Positions 42,196 through 51,594 of a stretch of 64,000 nucleotides of DNA are shown here, piece by piece. Positions within the stretch are counted from its first letter, which is position 1; each line of letters starts with the position of its first letter. The position numbers and the translations under genes were made by a program. The stretch covers positions 124,001 to 188,000 of the forward strand of contig NZ_FXAT01000001.1 of NCBI RefSeq assembly GCF_900177725.1, given 5' to 3'. The stretch comes from Paraburkholderia susongensis. GTDB taxonomy: Bacteria; Pseudomonadota; Gammaproteobacteria; Burkholderiales; Burkholderiaceae. A model generated the notes under the pieces. The model did not search any database. It was not told the origin of the DNA and saw only the letters and a list, made by a program, of their open reading frames with translations.

Positions 42196-43950
42196 TCAGG
42201 CTTGCATGACGTAGGTTCCCGGCGCCGCCGTTAGCGACGGATGCCGTTCATTGCCGAGCGCCGCGGGCGCGGCGCGCCGTTCGCCGGAACGCGCGGCCAG
42301 CCAGTCTCGCCAGTCGCTCCACCACGAATCCTTCTCGATCTGCGCACTCGCGAGCCATGCGTCGGCGTGCGCCGGCAGCTCGGGATTCATGTAGAACTTT
42401 GCCTTCGGATTGCCCGGCGGGTTGATCAGACTCTGAATGTGGCCGCTCGAACTGAGCACGAACCGCGTATCGCCGCCGAACAGCCGGGCCGTGTTGTAGA
42501 CACCTTTCCACGGCGTAATGTGATCGGTGATGCCGGCCACCACGTACTTGTCGCACGTCACGTCGGACAGATCGATCGGCGTGCCGAGGATGCTCAGCGC
42601 GCGAGGCTTCGTGAACAGGTTGCCGATGAAAATGTCGAGCAACTGGCCGTGCAGCCCGGCGGGTAAGCGCGTCGTATCGTTGTTCCAGTACAGGATGTCG
42701 AATGCGGGCGGCGTCTTGCCCATCAGGTAGTTGTTGACCCAGTAGTTCCACACCAGGTCGTTGGGCCGCATCCACGCGAACACGCGGCCCATCTCTTCGC
42801 CGGCGAGCACGCCACGGGACGTGCTGTTCTGCTTGGCCGCCGCGATGGCCTCCGGTGTCGCGAAGAGACCGAGTTGCGAATCCGCGGTGTTGTCCAGCAC
42901 AGCGACCATCAGCGTGGCGGCGTTGACGGTTTCTTCGCCGCGGCTCGCCAGATGTCCGAGCAAGGCCGAGATGGTCATTGCGCCGGAGCAGGCGCCGTGC
43001 AGATTGACGTCGTCGCTGCCCGTGATGTCGCGCACCGCCGTAATCGCTTCGAGCAGCGCCGTGACGTAGGTGTCGAGATCCCAATGAGCTTGCGCGGCGG
43101 TCGGATTGCGCCAGCTCACCACGAAGACCTGAAACTCGTTCTTCACCAGATAGTCGACGATGCTCTTGCCTTCCGAGAGATCGAACACGTAGTACTTGTT
43201 GATCTGGGGCGGCACGATCAGTTGCGCACGGCCATAGACGTGCGGGGTCGACGGGGCGTACTGGATCAGCTCCAGCACTTCGTTGCGAAACACCACGGCG
43301 CCGCGCGACGTGCCGAGGTTCTTGCCCACCTCGAATGCCGTCTTGTCGACCTGAGCCGGCATGCCCTGATTTTTCAGCATGTCCGTCACGATGTTCCTGA
43401 AGCCGCCCAGCAGGCTCGCGCCGCCGGAATCGATGACCTTCTTGAGGGCCGCGGGGTTGCCGAGCAGCGTGTTGGTCGGCGACAGCGCGTCCGTGAACAG
43501 CGACAGCACGAATTGCGCGCGCTCCTTGGTCTTCGGGTCGAGTCCGGAGCGGTCGACAAACCCGGACAGCGCATCACGCCACGCGAAATAACCCTGCATC
43601 GTCATTCTGTACCACGAATTGTCGCGCCACGCCGGGTCGCCGAAGCGCTTGTCCGCCGCCGGCGGCGTGCCTTCCCCGTTACCGCTCAGCACGGCAATCA
43701 GCTCGCGAACCAGCTTCGCTTCCTGCTCCACGAGCAAAGCCGGTTGCCGAAAAGCCTGCGCGCCGATCTGCTGCGCGGTGGCGAGAACGTCGCGCGGACG
43801 CAGTCCAACAAACGGGTTGGGGCCCAACATGCCTTCTGTCGCGGACGCCGCGAGATCGTCCGCCGGTTCGCCGCGCGACAGGTCTTCCGTCGTTGCCGCC
43901 GCAGTTGCCGCTGTCGTTGCCGCCGTCGTTGCCTCAATAGTTGCCGCCAT
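42196..43950 (-). CDS. phaC: Polyhydroxyalkanoate synthase with class II-type nucleophile box
   Basis: A 584-residue PHA synthase. The nucleophile is Cys321 in NLHGACSGAMT, a GACSG box as in class II (medium-chain) synthases rather than the GYCVGG of class I. The acid is in VAGITDHITPWKGVY and the catalytic histidine in SSSGHIQSLINPPGNPK. I start at the ATG at 43950, with GAGGAG 6 bases upstream; the ATG at 43989 has none. The N-terminus is a low-complexity Ala/Thr tract (MAATIEATTAATTAATAAA), likely disordered. It joins 3-hydroxyacyl-CoA units into PHA. It sits between the MaoC hydratase and phasin genes. Confidence 0.94.
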   Translation of the reverse strand: MAATIEATTAATTAATAAATTEDLSRGEPADDLAASATEGMLGPNPFVGLRPRDVLATAQQIGAQAFRQPALLVEQEAKLVRELIAVLSGNGEGTPPAADKRFGDPAWRDNSWYRMTMQGYFAWRDALSGFVDRSGLDPKTKERAQFVLSLFTDALSPTNTLLGNPAALKKVIDSGGASLLGGFRNIVTDMLKNQGMPAQVDKTAFEVGKNLGTSRGAVVFRNEVLELIQYAPSTPHVYGRAQLIVPPQINKYYVFDLSEGKSIVDYLVKNEFQVFVVSWRNPTAAQAHWDLDTYVTALLEAITAVRDITGSDDVNLHGACSGAMTISALLGHLASRGEETVNAATLMVAVLDNTADSQLGLFATPEAIAAAKQNSTSRGVLAGEEMGRVFAWMRPNDLVWNYWVNNYLMGKTPPAFDILYWNNDTTRLPAGLHGQLLDIFIGNLFTKPRALSILGTPIDLSDVTCDKYVVAGITDHITPWKGVYNTARLFGGDTRFVLSSSGHIQSLINPPGNPKAKFYMNPELPAHADAWLASAQIEKDSWWSDWRDWLAARSGERRAAPAALGNERHPSLTAAPGTYVMQA

Positions 43951-43999
43951 TTTGCCGCTCCTCAAACTTTCATCAGCTTCGTTCATCACACACGTCCGC

Positions 44000-44476
44000 T
44001 CAGGCGATCAGCATCGCCAGCGTCTCGGCGATCAGCGCCGGTTTGTCCTCGCCGTCGATCTGCAATTCGTTCTTCGTCTTGACGATGACCCTCGCGCCGT
44101 CCTTTCTGTCCACCGCGAGCAACGTCACGCGGTTTCGCACACGCGCTCCGGCTTTCACGGGCGTCATGAAGCGCACCTTGTCGAGCCCGTAGTTGAGACC
44201 GGCGGACGCGTCCTCGGGAATGACGCCGGTTTCGATCGCGAGCGCCGCCAGCAGCGAAAGCGTCAGATAACCGTGCGCGATGGTTCCGCCGAACGGACTC
44301 TCGCGCTTGGCGCGCTCGACGTCCACGTGGATCCACTGCGTGTCGCCCGTGCATTGCGCGAAAGCGTCGATGCGTGCCTGGTCGACGACGACCCAGTCGG
44401 ACACACCCAGTTCCCGACCGACGAATTCCTCGATCGTGGTGATGCTGTATTTGATGCCGTATTTATCGATGTTCAT
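44000..44476 (-). CDS. MaoC-type (R)-specific enoyl-CoA hydratase
   Basis: A 158-residue hot-dog protein of the MaoC/PhaJ group. The active site is in IDAFAQCTGDTQWIHVDVERAK (Asp/His hydratase pair) followed by SPFGGTIAHGYLTLSLL. I start at the ATG at 44476 after GAGGAG; the longer frame is noise. It would hydrate trans-2-enoyl-CoA from fatty-acid oxidation to (R)-3-hydroxyacyl-CoA, the direct substrate of PhaC, whose gene begins 49 bases downstream. The acyl-CoA ligase gene ends 22 bases upstream. Confidence 0.9.
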   Translation of the reverse strand: MNIDKYGIKYSITTIEEFVGRELGVSDWVVVDQARIDAFAQCTGDTQWIHVDVERAKRESPFGGTIAHGYLTLSLLAALAIETGVIPEDASAGLNYGLDKVRFMTPVKAGARVRNRVTLLAVDRKDGARVIVKTKNELQIDGEDKPALIAETLAMLIA

Positions 44477-44498
44477 CGTGATTGCTCCTCGTGACCGG

Positions 44499-46142
44499 TC
44501 AGGCGAACTGCGCGCGCAGCCACTTCTTGTTCGCCTTGCCGACACTGGTCTTCTCCAGCGCGTCGACGAACCTGACGATTTGCGGCACCGCGTACTTCGA
44601 GATACGTCCCGTTGTACTGAACGTCAGCACATGACGCTTGATGTCGTCCTCGGTGACCACGGCGCCCTCATGCAGCACCACCAGCGCCACCGGCCGCTCG
44701 CCCCATTTCTCGTCGCTGATGCCGATAACGGCGACTTCGGCCACGCCCGGGTACAGCGAAATCAGGCTTTCGATTTCGAGCGACGAGACCCATTCGCCGC
44801 CCGACTTGATCACGTCCTTCATGCGGTCGGTGATCTGCAGGTTGCCCGTCGGGTCGATATTCGCGATGTCCTGCGTGTGCAGGTAGCCGCCGCTCCAAAG
44901 GTGAGCGGACGCTTCGGGGTTGTTCAGGTAGCCCTGGGTCAGCCACGGCGCGCGCGCGACGATCTCTCCATACGCTTTGCCGTCGTGGACGACCTCCTCC
45001 ATGTTTTCGTTGACGACGCGCAGATCGACGAGCGGTATCGGCAGCCCCGTCTTGCAGCGCAGGCGCAACTGTTCATCGGCGTCGAGCGCCTCGGCGCCGG
45101 GCGGCAATTGCGCGAGACTCAGCACCGGACACGTTTCGGACATGCCGTAGCCCGCGAAGATGTCGATGCCGCGTTCGAGCGCGGCACGCGCGAGTCCGTG
45201 CGTGAGCGCCCCGCCGCCGATGATGATCTTCCACTTGCTGAAGTCGGCGGACCTGGCTTCAGGACAGTTGAGCATCATGTGCAGGATCGTGCCGACGCAA
45301 TGCGAGAACGTCACGCCTTCGTCGCGCACGAGCTGCACCAGCCGGTCCGGCATGTAGCGTCCCGGATAAACCTGCTTCACACCCAGCACGGTGGCGATAT
45401 AGGGCATGCCCCACGCGTGCACGTGGAACATCGGTGTGAGCGGCATATAGACGTCGCCGCGGTGAAAGCGCTGCCCGGATTCGGGGCTCGACAGCGCCGC
45501 CATCACGGTAATGGTGTGCAGCACCAGTTGGCGATGCGAGAAATAGACGCCCTTGGGCAGACCGGTCGTCCCGGTCGTGTAAAACGTCGTGGCGCGCGTA
45601 TTCTCGTCGAAGTCCGGAAAGTCGTAGCGATCCGAACTCGCGGCAAGCATGGCCTCGTATTCGGTGGAGAACGGAATCGAGTGCGTACTGGCCTCGCTGC
45701 CCTCCTCGTCGATCCAGACGAAGGTACGCACCGTTTCGAGCTGGTCCTTGATCGCCTCGACGACAGGCAGAAAATCGGTGTGAACGAACAGTATCTCCGC
45801 ACCGGCGTGATTGATCGTGTAGGCGATCTCGGCCGGCGACAGGCGCACGTTGACCGTCTGCAGGACGGCGCCCATCATCGGCACCGCGAAATAGCATTCG
45901 AGGTAACGGTGACTGTCCCAGTCCATGACCGCGACGGTGCTGCCGTGCCGCGCGCCGAGCTGGTTCAGCCCATTGGCGAGCCGCGCGATGCGCTCGCGCA
46001 GCGTCGAATAGGTCATCCGTACTTGCCCGCGATACACGATCTCCTGGTCCGGCGCCTGAACGAACGACGTGTGCAACAGTTGCTTGATCAGCAATGGATA
46101 AGCATAGGCCGAGGGCGTGGTGGCCGTGGCATCGTCCCGCAT
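44499..46142 (-). CDS. Fatty acyl-CoA synthetase (AMP-forming), AlkK-like
   Basis: A 547-residue adenylate-forming ligase. P-loop: FYTTGTTGLPKGVYFSHRQ; also GYGMSETCPVLSL, the hinge motif in DRMKDVIKSGGEWVSSLEIE and the catalytic lysine near KTSVGKANKKWLR. Length and motifs fit medium-chain or long-chain acyl-CoA synthetases such as AlkK. It activates free fatty or 3-hydroxy acids (including those freed by PhaZ) to CoA esters. An AAGGAG ribosome-binding site precedes the ATG. It is the first gene of the PHA operon and has a TCCCC-N6-GGGGA element 115 bases upstream. Confidence 0.9.
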   Translation of the reverse strand: MRDDATATTPSAYAYPLLIKQLLHTSFVQAPDQEIVYRGQVRMTYSTLRERIARLANGLNQLGARHGSTVAVMDWDSHRYLECYFAVPMMGAVLQTVNVRLSPAEIAYTINHAGAEILFVHTDFLPVVEAIKDQLETVRTFVWIDEEGSEASTHSIPFSTEYEAMLAASSDRYDFPDFDENTRATTFYTTGTTGLPKGVYFSHRQLVLHTITVMAALSSPESGQRFHRGDVYMPLTPMFHVHAWGMPYIATVLGVKQVYPGRYMPDRLVQLVRDEGVTFSHCVGTILHMMLNCPEARSADFSKWKIIIGGGALTHGLARAALERGIDIFAGYGMSETCPVLSLAQLPPGAEALDADEQLRLRCKTGLPIPLVDLRVVNENMEEVVHDGKAYGEIVARAPWLTQGYLNNPEASAHLWSGGYLHTQDIANIDPTGNLQITDRMKDVIKSGGEWVSSLEIESLISLYPGVAEVAVIGISDEKWGERPVALVVLHEGAVVTEDDIKRHVLTFSTTGRISKYAVPQIVRFVDALEKTSVGKANKKWLRAQFA

Positions 46143-46256
46143 CTGAATCTCCTTGAGTCCTGAACTGGATGGCGGGCAAACACGGCTTCATTGCTGCGTC
46201 GGCTTGCTGTGTCGTCCCGATAGACAAATGATCGGCGCGAACGCGATCTGGACATA

Positions 46257-46272
46257 TCCCCTGAACGGGGGA
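46257..46272. promoter_or_regulatory. TCCCC-N6-GGGGA inverted repeat, copy 2
   Basis: TCCCC-TGAACG-GGGGA, preceded by ATA as in copy 1. It lies 114 bases upstream of the acyl-CoA synthetase start (46142) and 129 bases upstream of the divergent membrane-protein gene at 46402. Candidate operator for the PHA operon. Confidence 0.6.
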
Positions 46273-46401
46273 GCCGGACGGGTGATGCGGGAGGGACGGC
46301 TCGCGTGGGCGCGCAGCGCTAAAAAGTCGCGCTCGGACCGGGAAAAATGTCCGCACGGGCACTAATATGAATAACCGTGACAGGCAATGAGAGGATGCTT
46401 C

Positions 46402-46851
46402 ATGAACGCATCGGCCATCTCCGCGCTGGCTGCACTGGTCGGCGCCGCCATCGGCGGCCTGACCTCGGTTCTCGCCAGCTGGCTGACCCAGCGCACCCAC
46501 GTTAGAGCGGAGTGGCTCACGCATGACCTCACCTGGCGGCAGGACCTGTACAAGGCGTTCATCGAGGACGCGACGAACTGCTATGTCCACGCGCTGCAAC
46601 ACAGCGAGCCCGATCTCGCCGCGCTCGGCAATCTCTACGCGAAGATCAGCCGCATGCGCGTGCAGTCGTCGCGCCAGGTCGCGGACGAAGCCGATGTGAT
46701 CGGACGCAAGATCGTGGACACCTACCTCGCGCCGGACAAGACCTTTATCCAGATTCACGAGATGCTTGCGGATGGTTCGATCGACATTCTCGGCAAGTTC
46801 AGCGATGTGTGCCGCGCGGAATTCGCGTCGCTGCGCGCCCAGCAGATCTGA
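46402..46851 (+). CDS. Membrane-anchored protein of unknown function
   Basis: A 149-residue protein with one N-terminal membrane segment (AISALAALVGAAIGGLTSVLASWL, residues 4-27) and a hydrophilic helical rest (RQDLYKAFIEDATNCYVHALQ, KISRMRVQSSRQVADEADVIGR). It has no known catalytic motif. I start at the ATG at 46402, 7 bases after GAGAGGA; an ATG at 46387 sits on that sequence. It is divergent from the PHA operon and convergent with the efflux operon. The layout resembles small membrane proteins annotated only as hypothetical in Burkholderiaceae. Confidence 0.75.
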   Translation: MNASAISALAALVGAAIGGLTSVLASWLTQRTHVRAEWLTHDLTWRQDLYKAFIEDATNCYVHALQHSEPDLAALGNLYAKISRMRVQSSRQVADEADVIGRKIVDTYLAPDKTFIQIHEMLADGSIDILGKFSDVCRAEFASLRAQQI

Positions 46852-46869
46852 ACCCTATCCGTGCGCCGT

Positions 46870-48363
46870 TCAGCGCGGTTTCAGCTCGACGGGCGGGTCG
46901 GCGCGATAGCCGCCGCCGAGCGCCTTCGTCAACGCGATCTCCTGGCTGAGCGTCTGAGCGTTGAGCGTGAGCAGTTCAGCCTGTGCCGCGATGACGGGCT
47001 GGTGCGCTTCGAGCGCCGCGAGCTGGCTCGTCAGTCCGCGCCGGTAAGAGGCTTCGACGCTGTCTCTCTCGAACGCAACCGATTCGATCCGTTGCGTCTG
47101 CAACCCGGTCTCCGTATCGAGAGCCTGCAGACGGCTGCCGGCTTGCGCGACATCGCGTACCGCGTCGAGAACGGCCTGGTTGTACTGTTCGATCAACAGA
47201 TTGCTTCCCTCGCGCGCGCCGCTCAGGTTCGCGTTGAGCCTGCCGCCGTCGAAGATCGGCAGATACAGGCCCGGAATCAGGTTGATCTGCTGGCTTGCGT
47301 GCGTGAAGAGATCCGCGAGATGCAAAGCGTCGAAGCCGAAGAATGCCTTGATGTCGAAGCTCGGATAGAACGCCGCCTTCGCCGCATCGATCCGGCTGAA
47401 CGATGCCTGTACGTACCATCGCATCGCCTGCAGGTCAGGGCGCCGGGCGAGCAGTTCGTAGGAAAGCGTCGCCGGCAGCGCCGCCTGCGAGCGCGGCAGC
47501 GAGACAGGTTCGATGGCGGGCAGGCCGTTGGGTCCCGCGCCGACCAGCGCCCGCATCGATTCGCGAAGCTGCTTGATCTGCCCTTGCGCCGACACGATCT
47601 GCCGTTCGACGGCCAGTTGCTGCGCCCGTGCTTCTTCGAGCGGGGTGCGAGATTCGACACCGCGCGCCGCACGCGCTTCGTGTGCCTGCACCGCGAACAT
47701 CGCTATCGCATGCGATTCGTTCAGCAGGTCGATGAGCTGATAAGTCGTCTGGATGCCGTAGTAAAGCTGCGCGACATCCGTCGAGATTTCGAGTTCGACC
47801 GCGGACGTCTCGGCAAGACGCGCGTTGCTGACACCGAGCGACGCGGCAATCTGCGCGCGCTGCTTGCCCCAGAGATCGATGTCGTAGCTTGCGCCCAGCC
47901 CGACGATGCCCTCGGTGTACCACGGCCCGGTCAGCCCCGCTTCGGGTTCGTTCTTCGCGAACGGTCCAAGAAAACCGTTCGCGGAAACGTGAGTGCGATC
48001 CAGCGACGCCAGCGCGGCCACCTGTAGACTCGATCCCGCTGCGGCGAGCTCCACGTCAGACTTCGCCTGCGCCACGCGCGTGCGCGCAATCACCATCGTC
48101 GGCGCATTGGCGAGCGCCTGATCGATCAGCGCGTCGAGCTGCGCATCGTGATAGCGCGTCCACCAGCGCGCATCGGGCCAGCCGTCGCGCGCGAGGTGGA
48201 TGTCGCTCGCGAGGTTGATCTGCTCGGGCGCAATCTCGGCATAGGGCTTGCCGTTGTGGTGGATCAGCGCGCATCCCGGCAGCATGGTGGATAGCCATGC
48301 GACGCAGAAGAACAGGAAGCGGCGACGCCATCGCCGGCTGCGTACACCCGAGCGCGCTTTCAT
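46870..48363 (-). CDS. Outer-membrane efflux lipoprotein, NodT/OprM family
   Basis: A 497-residue TolC-like channel lipoprotein. A signal peptide ends in a LPGC lipobox (Cys about residue 31). The body has the two outer-membrane-efflux repeats, seen in IDQALANAPTMVIARTRVAQAKSDVELA and LLARRPDLQAMRWYVQASFSRIDAAKAAFYPSFDI. It would form the outer-membrane duct for the FUSC pump. It overlaps the FUSC gene by 4 bases and is the last gene of the four-gene operon, matching MdtP in the E. coli ytcA-mdtNOP arrangement. Confidence 0.92.
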   Translation of the reverse strand: MKARSGVRSRRWRRRFLFFCVAWLSTMLPGCALIHHNGKPYAEIAPEQINLASDIHLARDGWPDARWWTRYHDAQLDALIDQALANAPTMVIARTRVAQAKSDVELAAAGSSLQVAALASLDRTHVSANGFLGPFAKNEPEAGLTGPWYTEGIVGLGASYDIDLWGKQRAQIAASLGVSNARLAETSAVELEISTDVAQLYYGIQTTYQLIDLLNESHAIAMFAVQAHEARAARGVESRTPLEEARAQQLAVERQIVSAQGQIKQLRESMRALVGAGPNGLPAIEPVSLPRSQAALPATLSYELLARRPDLQAMRWYVQASFSRIDAAKAAFYPSFDIKAFFGFDALHLADLFTHASQQINLIPGLYLPIFDGGRLNANLSGAREGSNLLIEQYNQAVLDAVRDVAQAGSRLQALDTETGLQTQRIESVAFERDSVEASYRRGLTSQLAALEAHQPVIAAQAELLTLNAQTLSQEIALTKALGGGYRADPPVELKPR

Positions 48364-50507
48364 GTTCGCATCGCCGGTGAAGCGGTCGCCGCAACGGCTG
48401 CGTCGACGCGCCAGTCCGGCAAGCCCGCGACCTGCCGCGCGAGCTCGTCCGCGGCGGCGATCAGCAACCCGTCAGCCGGTTCGACAGCTTGCGCGGCGAT
48501 CCCGATGCGTTGCGGCGCGCGGGCGTCGGGCGGGCTGTCCGCAACTTGATCCGCGTATCGCTCGAGTTCGACGCACGCCTGTTCCTGTGCCGCGCGCACG
48601 GCATCGACCGTTCGCGGGTTCGGCGATCCCGCTTGCGCCGCCTGTGCTGCTTGTGCGCTATGCAACGCATCGCCCGCCAGCATGATTTCGCGTCCCTGCG
48701 CGAGAACCGTTTGTGCGCGCAATGTCAGTTGCTCCTGTTCCCCGTCCCCTTCCTGCCAGTTGGGTTCGAGCGCGACACGCGAAAGCATCGCCTCGCAATC
48801 GGCCAGCATGGCCCACGTCTGCAACTGGCGCTGCGCCTCGGGTAGCACATCGGGCAGCACATCGGGTAACGCACCGCGCGTCCCGGCGTCTGCCTGCGTG
48901 CTGCGCAGTTGCGCGGCAATCGCGCGCAGCAGGGTTGCGAGCTTCCGCCGTAGCGCGTCGCCCTCACCTTCCCGCCAGAACGACATCTGCACGAAGGTCG
49001 CCACGCCGACACCCAGCACAATGCCGACCATGCGGTCGCGGATTTCCGTGAGGTTCGTGGTTGGACCGAACTGTTCGAGCAGCGCGAGCGAGAAGGTGAA
49101 CATCACCTGAATGCCGGCATAGCCGATCCGCTCCGAGCCGGCCGCGATCCACGCGCCGAGCGCGACCACGGGCAGCGTCATCAGCAGCAGACCGACGATG
49201 TCGTCGAGATGCGGCACGACGAACACCACCATGAACAGTGCCAGCGCGCTGCCGATGCTGGCCCCGCTCACCCGCAGCAACGCGCGCTGTGTCGATGCGC
49301 CGAGGCTCGGCAGCGCGACGACGAGGCAGGTCAGCATGATCGTGTGAATGCCCTGCCAGTCGACGGCGTTGTAGAACACGTAGCAGCCGAGCACGGCGAG
49401 CAGCGTCTTCAGCGAAAAGCGCAGGTACGCGGGATTGGTCCATGCGTCGGGCGCGACCATCGGTTCGCTCGCGGGCGGCTTGCTCGCTGCCGTGGCGCTT
49501 CCGACCAGATCGGCGAAGGCGCGCAGCGCCCGCTGCATGTCGGCGGCAGCGGGAATCGCGTCGGCCACATTACGCTCTTCCGGTGTCGCCGTGCTCACGT
49601 AGCGATAAGGAGCGCCCGCCATCACCGCTTCGTCGAGCGCGCGGCCATTCGCGCGCAACTCGAGCAACATCGCCCGTTGCGCGGCCGATGCGGGTTGCCA
49701 ACCAGGCGGCAAATCACTCGCTCCGCGATAAAGACGCGACACGGTCGCAATGCACGCAAGCTGCAACGCCTGATGCTCGCGATAGTGGGCATCACGCATC
49801 GTCGTGAACCGCAGCAGCTTCTGCAGCGTCAGCGCGCCTTGCTGGACGGCCGCCAGCGTGATCGGCCCGGCGTGCGTCGTGCCGTCGATCAACTGCGTCA
49901 GGCACGCGTCCAGCGCCGCCAGTTGCCGATGGATCTCCGCCTTGAGCTGCAATTGCGGTTCGGCGGGCAGCAGCAACGTGTTGACCACGAGCGTCAGTGC
50001 GATCGGATAATTGACGGACACCCACACCCACAGCACCGCGCGAATCAGCAGGTCGGCCTGATCGGTCTGGTCGACGAAACTCTGCACGTAGATCACGACG
50101 ATCGCGACGATAAAGAACACCACGCCGATTTTCAGTACCCGCATCAGGTACACGCTGCCGAGGAACACCAGACTCGCGGTCACGATGCGCAGCAACGGAT
50201 AGTCGAACGTGAACTTGAGCAGCAGGATCGACAGACCGATGGCGAGCGTCGAGCCAACGATGAACATCACGCCGACCAGCCGTGTGACCACCACGTTCGA
50301 CTGCGTGACGTAGAACACCACCAGCAGGGACAGCGCGAGCGACGGCACCTCGAGCGCCATCGACACGACTATCACGATGGCGCTCGTCAGCATGCAACGC
50401 AGCATCACATTGAGACGCCCAGGGAAAGGCGCCAGCTCGCGTGTGAGGAAAGCGCCCGCATCGCGCAGCATATCGGGCATACGGGGCAGATAGTCGGCGG
50501 TGGTCAT
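48360..50507 (-). CDS. FUSC-family inner-membrane exporter (MdtO/AaeB-like)
   Basis: A 715-residue protein with two membrane halves (about residues 30-170 and 375-510) separated and followed by soluble regions, as in fusaric-acid and aromatic-acid exporters (AaeB, MdtO). It shows FYVTQSNVVVTRLVGVMFIVGSTLAIGLSI and ALPSLGASTQRALLRVSGASIGSAL. It ends with an Ala-rich tail. Export of aromatic acids or antimicrobial compounds is expected. It follows the HlyD gene by 9 bases and overlaps the outer-membrane gene by 4 bases. Confidence 0.9.
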   Translation of the reverse strand: MTTADYLPRMPDMLRDAGAFLTRELAPFPGRLNVMLRCMLTSAIVIVVSMALEVPSLALSLLVVFYVTQSNVVVTRLVGVMFIVGSTLAIGLSILLLKFTFDYPLLRIVTASLVFLGSVYLMRVLKIGVVFFIVAIVVIYVQSFVDQTDQADLLIRAVLWVWVSVNYPIALTLVVNTLLLPAEPQLQLKAEIHRQLAALDACLTQLIDGTTHAGPITLAAVQQGALTLQKLLRFTTMRDAHYREHQALQLACIATVSRLYRGASDLPPGWQPASAAQRAMLLELRANGRALDEAVMAGAPYRYVSTATPEERNVADAIPAAADMQRALRAFADLVGSATAASKPPASEPMVAPDAWTNPAYLRFSLKTLLAVLGCYVFYNAVDWQGIHTIMLTCLVVALPSLGASTQRALLRVSGASIGSALALFMVVFVVPHLDDIVGLLLMTLPVVALGAWIAAGSERIGYAGIQVMFTFSLALLEQFGPTTNLTEIRDRMVGIVLGVGVATFVQMSFWREGEGDALRRKLATLLRAIAAQLRSTQADAGTRGALPDVLPDVLPEAQRQLQTWAMLADCEAMLSRVALEPNWQEGDGEQEQLTLRAQTVLAQGREIMLAGDALHSAQAAQAAQAGSPNPRTVDAVRAAQEQACVELERYADQVADSPPDARAPQRIGIAAQAVEPADGLLIAAADELARQVAGLPDWRVDAAVAATASPAMRT

Positions 50508-50516
50508 GGGCGCCTC

Positions 50517-51575
50517 TCAATGGCGCTCGCCGTCGTTGCCGCGCCCGGGTTCCAGCACGGCGACCGCCGACGTTCCCACGCGAAACAGCTCCGGGTTCGG
50601 ATGATCGACGCGGATCTTCACCGGGAAGCGCTGCGCGACATGGACCCAGTTGAGCGTGCGTTGAATGCGCGGCAATCCGCCAGGCAACGCAAGGCCGGCT
50701 TCATCGGACGCGATACCGTAGCTGATCGAATCGACGCTGCCCTGGAAGCGCTGGCTGGTATCGCTCATCAGATAGACCGTGGCGGGCGTGCCCGCCCTGA
50801 CGCCCTTGAGTTCGGTCTCGCGAAAGTTCGCCACGACATACCAGTGGCGCGTGTCGATCAGCGTAAAGACCGGTTTGAGCGCCGTTGCAAACTGACCTGT
50901 CGATGTCTTCAGGGACACGACGCGTCCGTCGAACGGCGCGCGTACCGTCGCAAACTCGAGGTTCAGTTCGGCAATCGCGATCTCCGCCATGATGACGGCT
51001 CGTTGCGCGACCAGCGCGTCGACGCCGCTCACCGCCGCTGCCGCCTGCTGCGCCTGCAGTTGCGCGGCGCTGAGTTCGGCCTGGGTGGCGCGTTGCGCGG
51101 TGCGCGCACGGTCGACGTCCTCCGCCGACACATAGCCATGCGACAGCAACGGCTCCATGCGGTGCAGCGTGTCGGACGCCTGACTGGCCGCGGCGCGCGC
51201 TCGCTCGACGGCCGCCCGCACCGACTGCGCGTTGTATTGCTGCGCATTGACCGTGCGCTGGGTCAGCTCGATCTGGCGGTCGAGTGCGACGAGCGACGCG
51301 TTGCTGCGCGCCAGCGCTTCCTGATACGGACGCGGATCGATCCGGAACAGCAGATCACCCTGCTTCACCGCCTGATTGTCGCGCACGGCCAGCTCGACGA
51401 TGCGGCCGCTGACTTCGGGCACGACGTCGATCGTATCCGCGTAGACATAGGCGTCGTCGGTGCGCGGCGCGCGGTCCAGCTGGCGAATGACGAATAGCAC
51501 CAGCAACAGCGTCACCACCACCAGGACGATGACCGGCCATGCTTTCTTCTTTGTCGTGCTGGGAGTCGTCGCCAT
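50517..51575 (-). CDS. HlyD-family membrane fusion protein (MdtN/AaeA-like)
   Basis: A 352-residue periplasmic adaptor. One N-terminal membrane helix (WPVIVLVVVTLLLVLFVI, about residues 13-30) is followed by the biotinyl-lipoyl motif DDAYVYADTIDVVPEVSGRIVELAVRDNQAVKQGDLLFRID, a coiled-coil hairpin (about 80-190) and a second lipoyl half (FATVRAPFDGRVVSLKTSTGQF). It joins the FUSC pump to the outer-membrane channel. It lies 19 bases after the YtcA-type gene and 9 bases before the FUSC gene. Confidence 0.93.
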   Translation of the reverse strand: MATTPSTTKKKAWPVIVLVVVTLLLVLFVIRQLDRAPRTDDAYVYADTIDVVPEVSGRIVELAVRDNQAVKQGDLLFRIDPRPYQEALARSNASLVALDRQIELTQRTVNAQQYNAQSVRAAVERARAAASQASDTLHRMEPLLSHGYVSAEDVDRARTAQRATQAELSAAQLQAQQAAAAVSGVDALVAQRAVIMAEIAIAELNLEFATVRAPFDGRVVSLKTSTGQFATALKPVFTLIDTRHWYVVANFRETELKGVRAGTPATVYLMSDTSQRFQGSVDSISYGIASDEAGLALPGGLPRIQRTLNWVHVAQRFPVKIRVDHPNPELFRVGTSAVAVLEPGRGNDGERH

Positions 51576-51594
51576 TGCATTAGCCGGAGGAGAT

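Noticed and set aside
49209..51497. 762-codon open frame on the plus strand across the efflux genes
   Set aside because: It lies antisense to the FUSC and HlyD genes, which have clear domains and tight operon spacing. The translated frame is Arg/His/Asp-rich, as expected for a shadow in GC-rich DNA.
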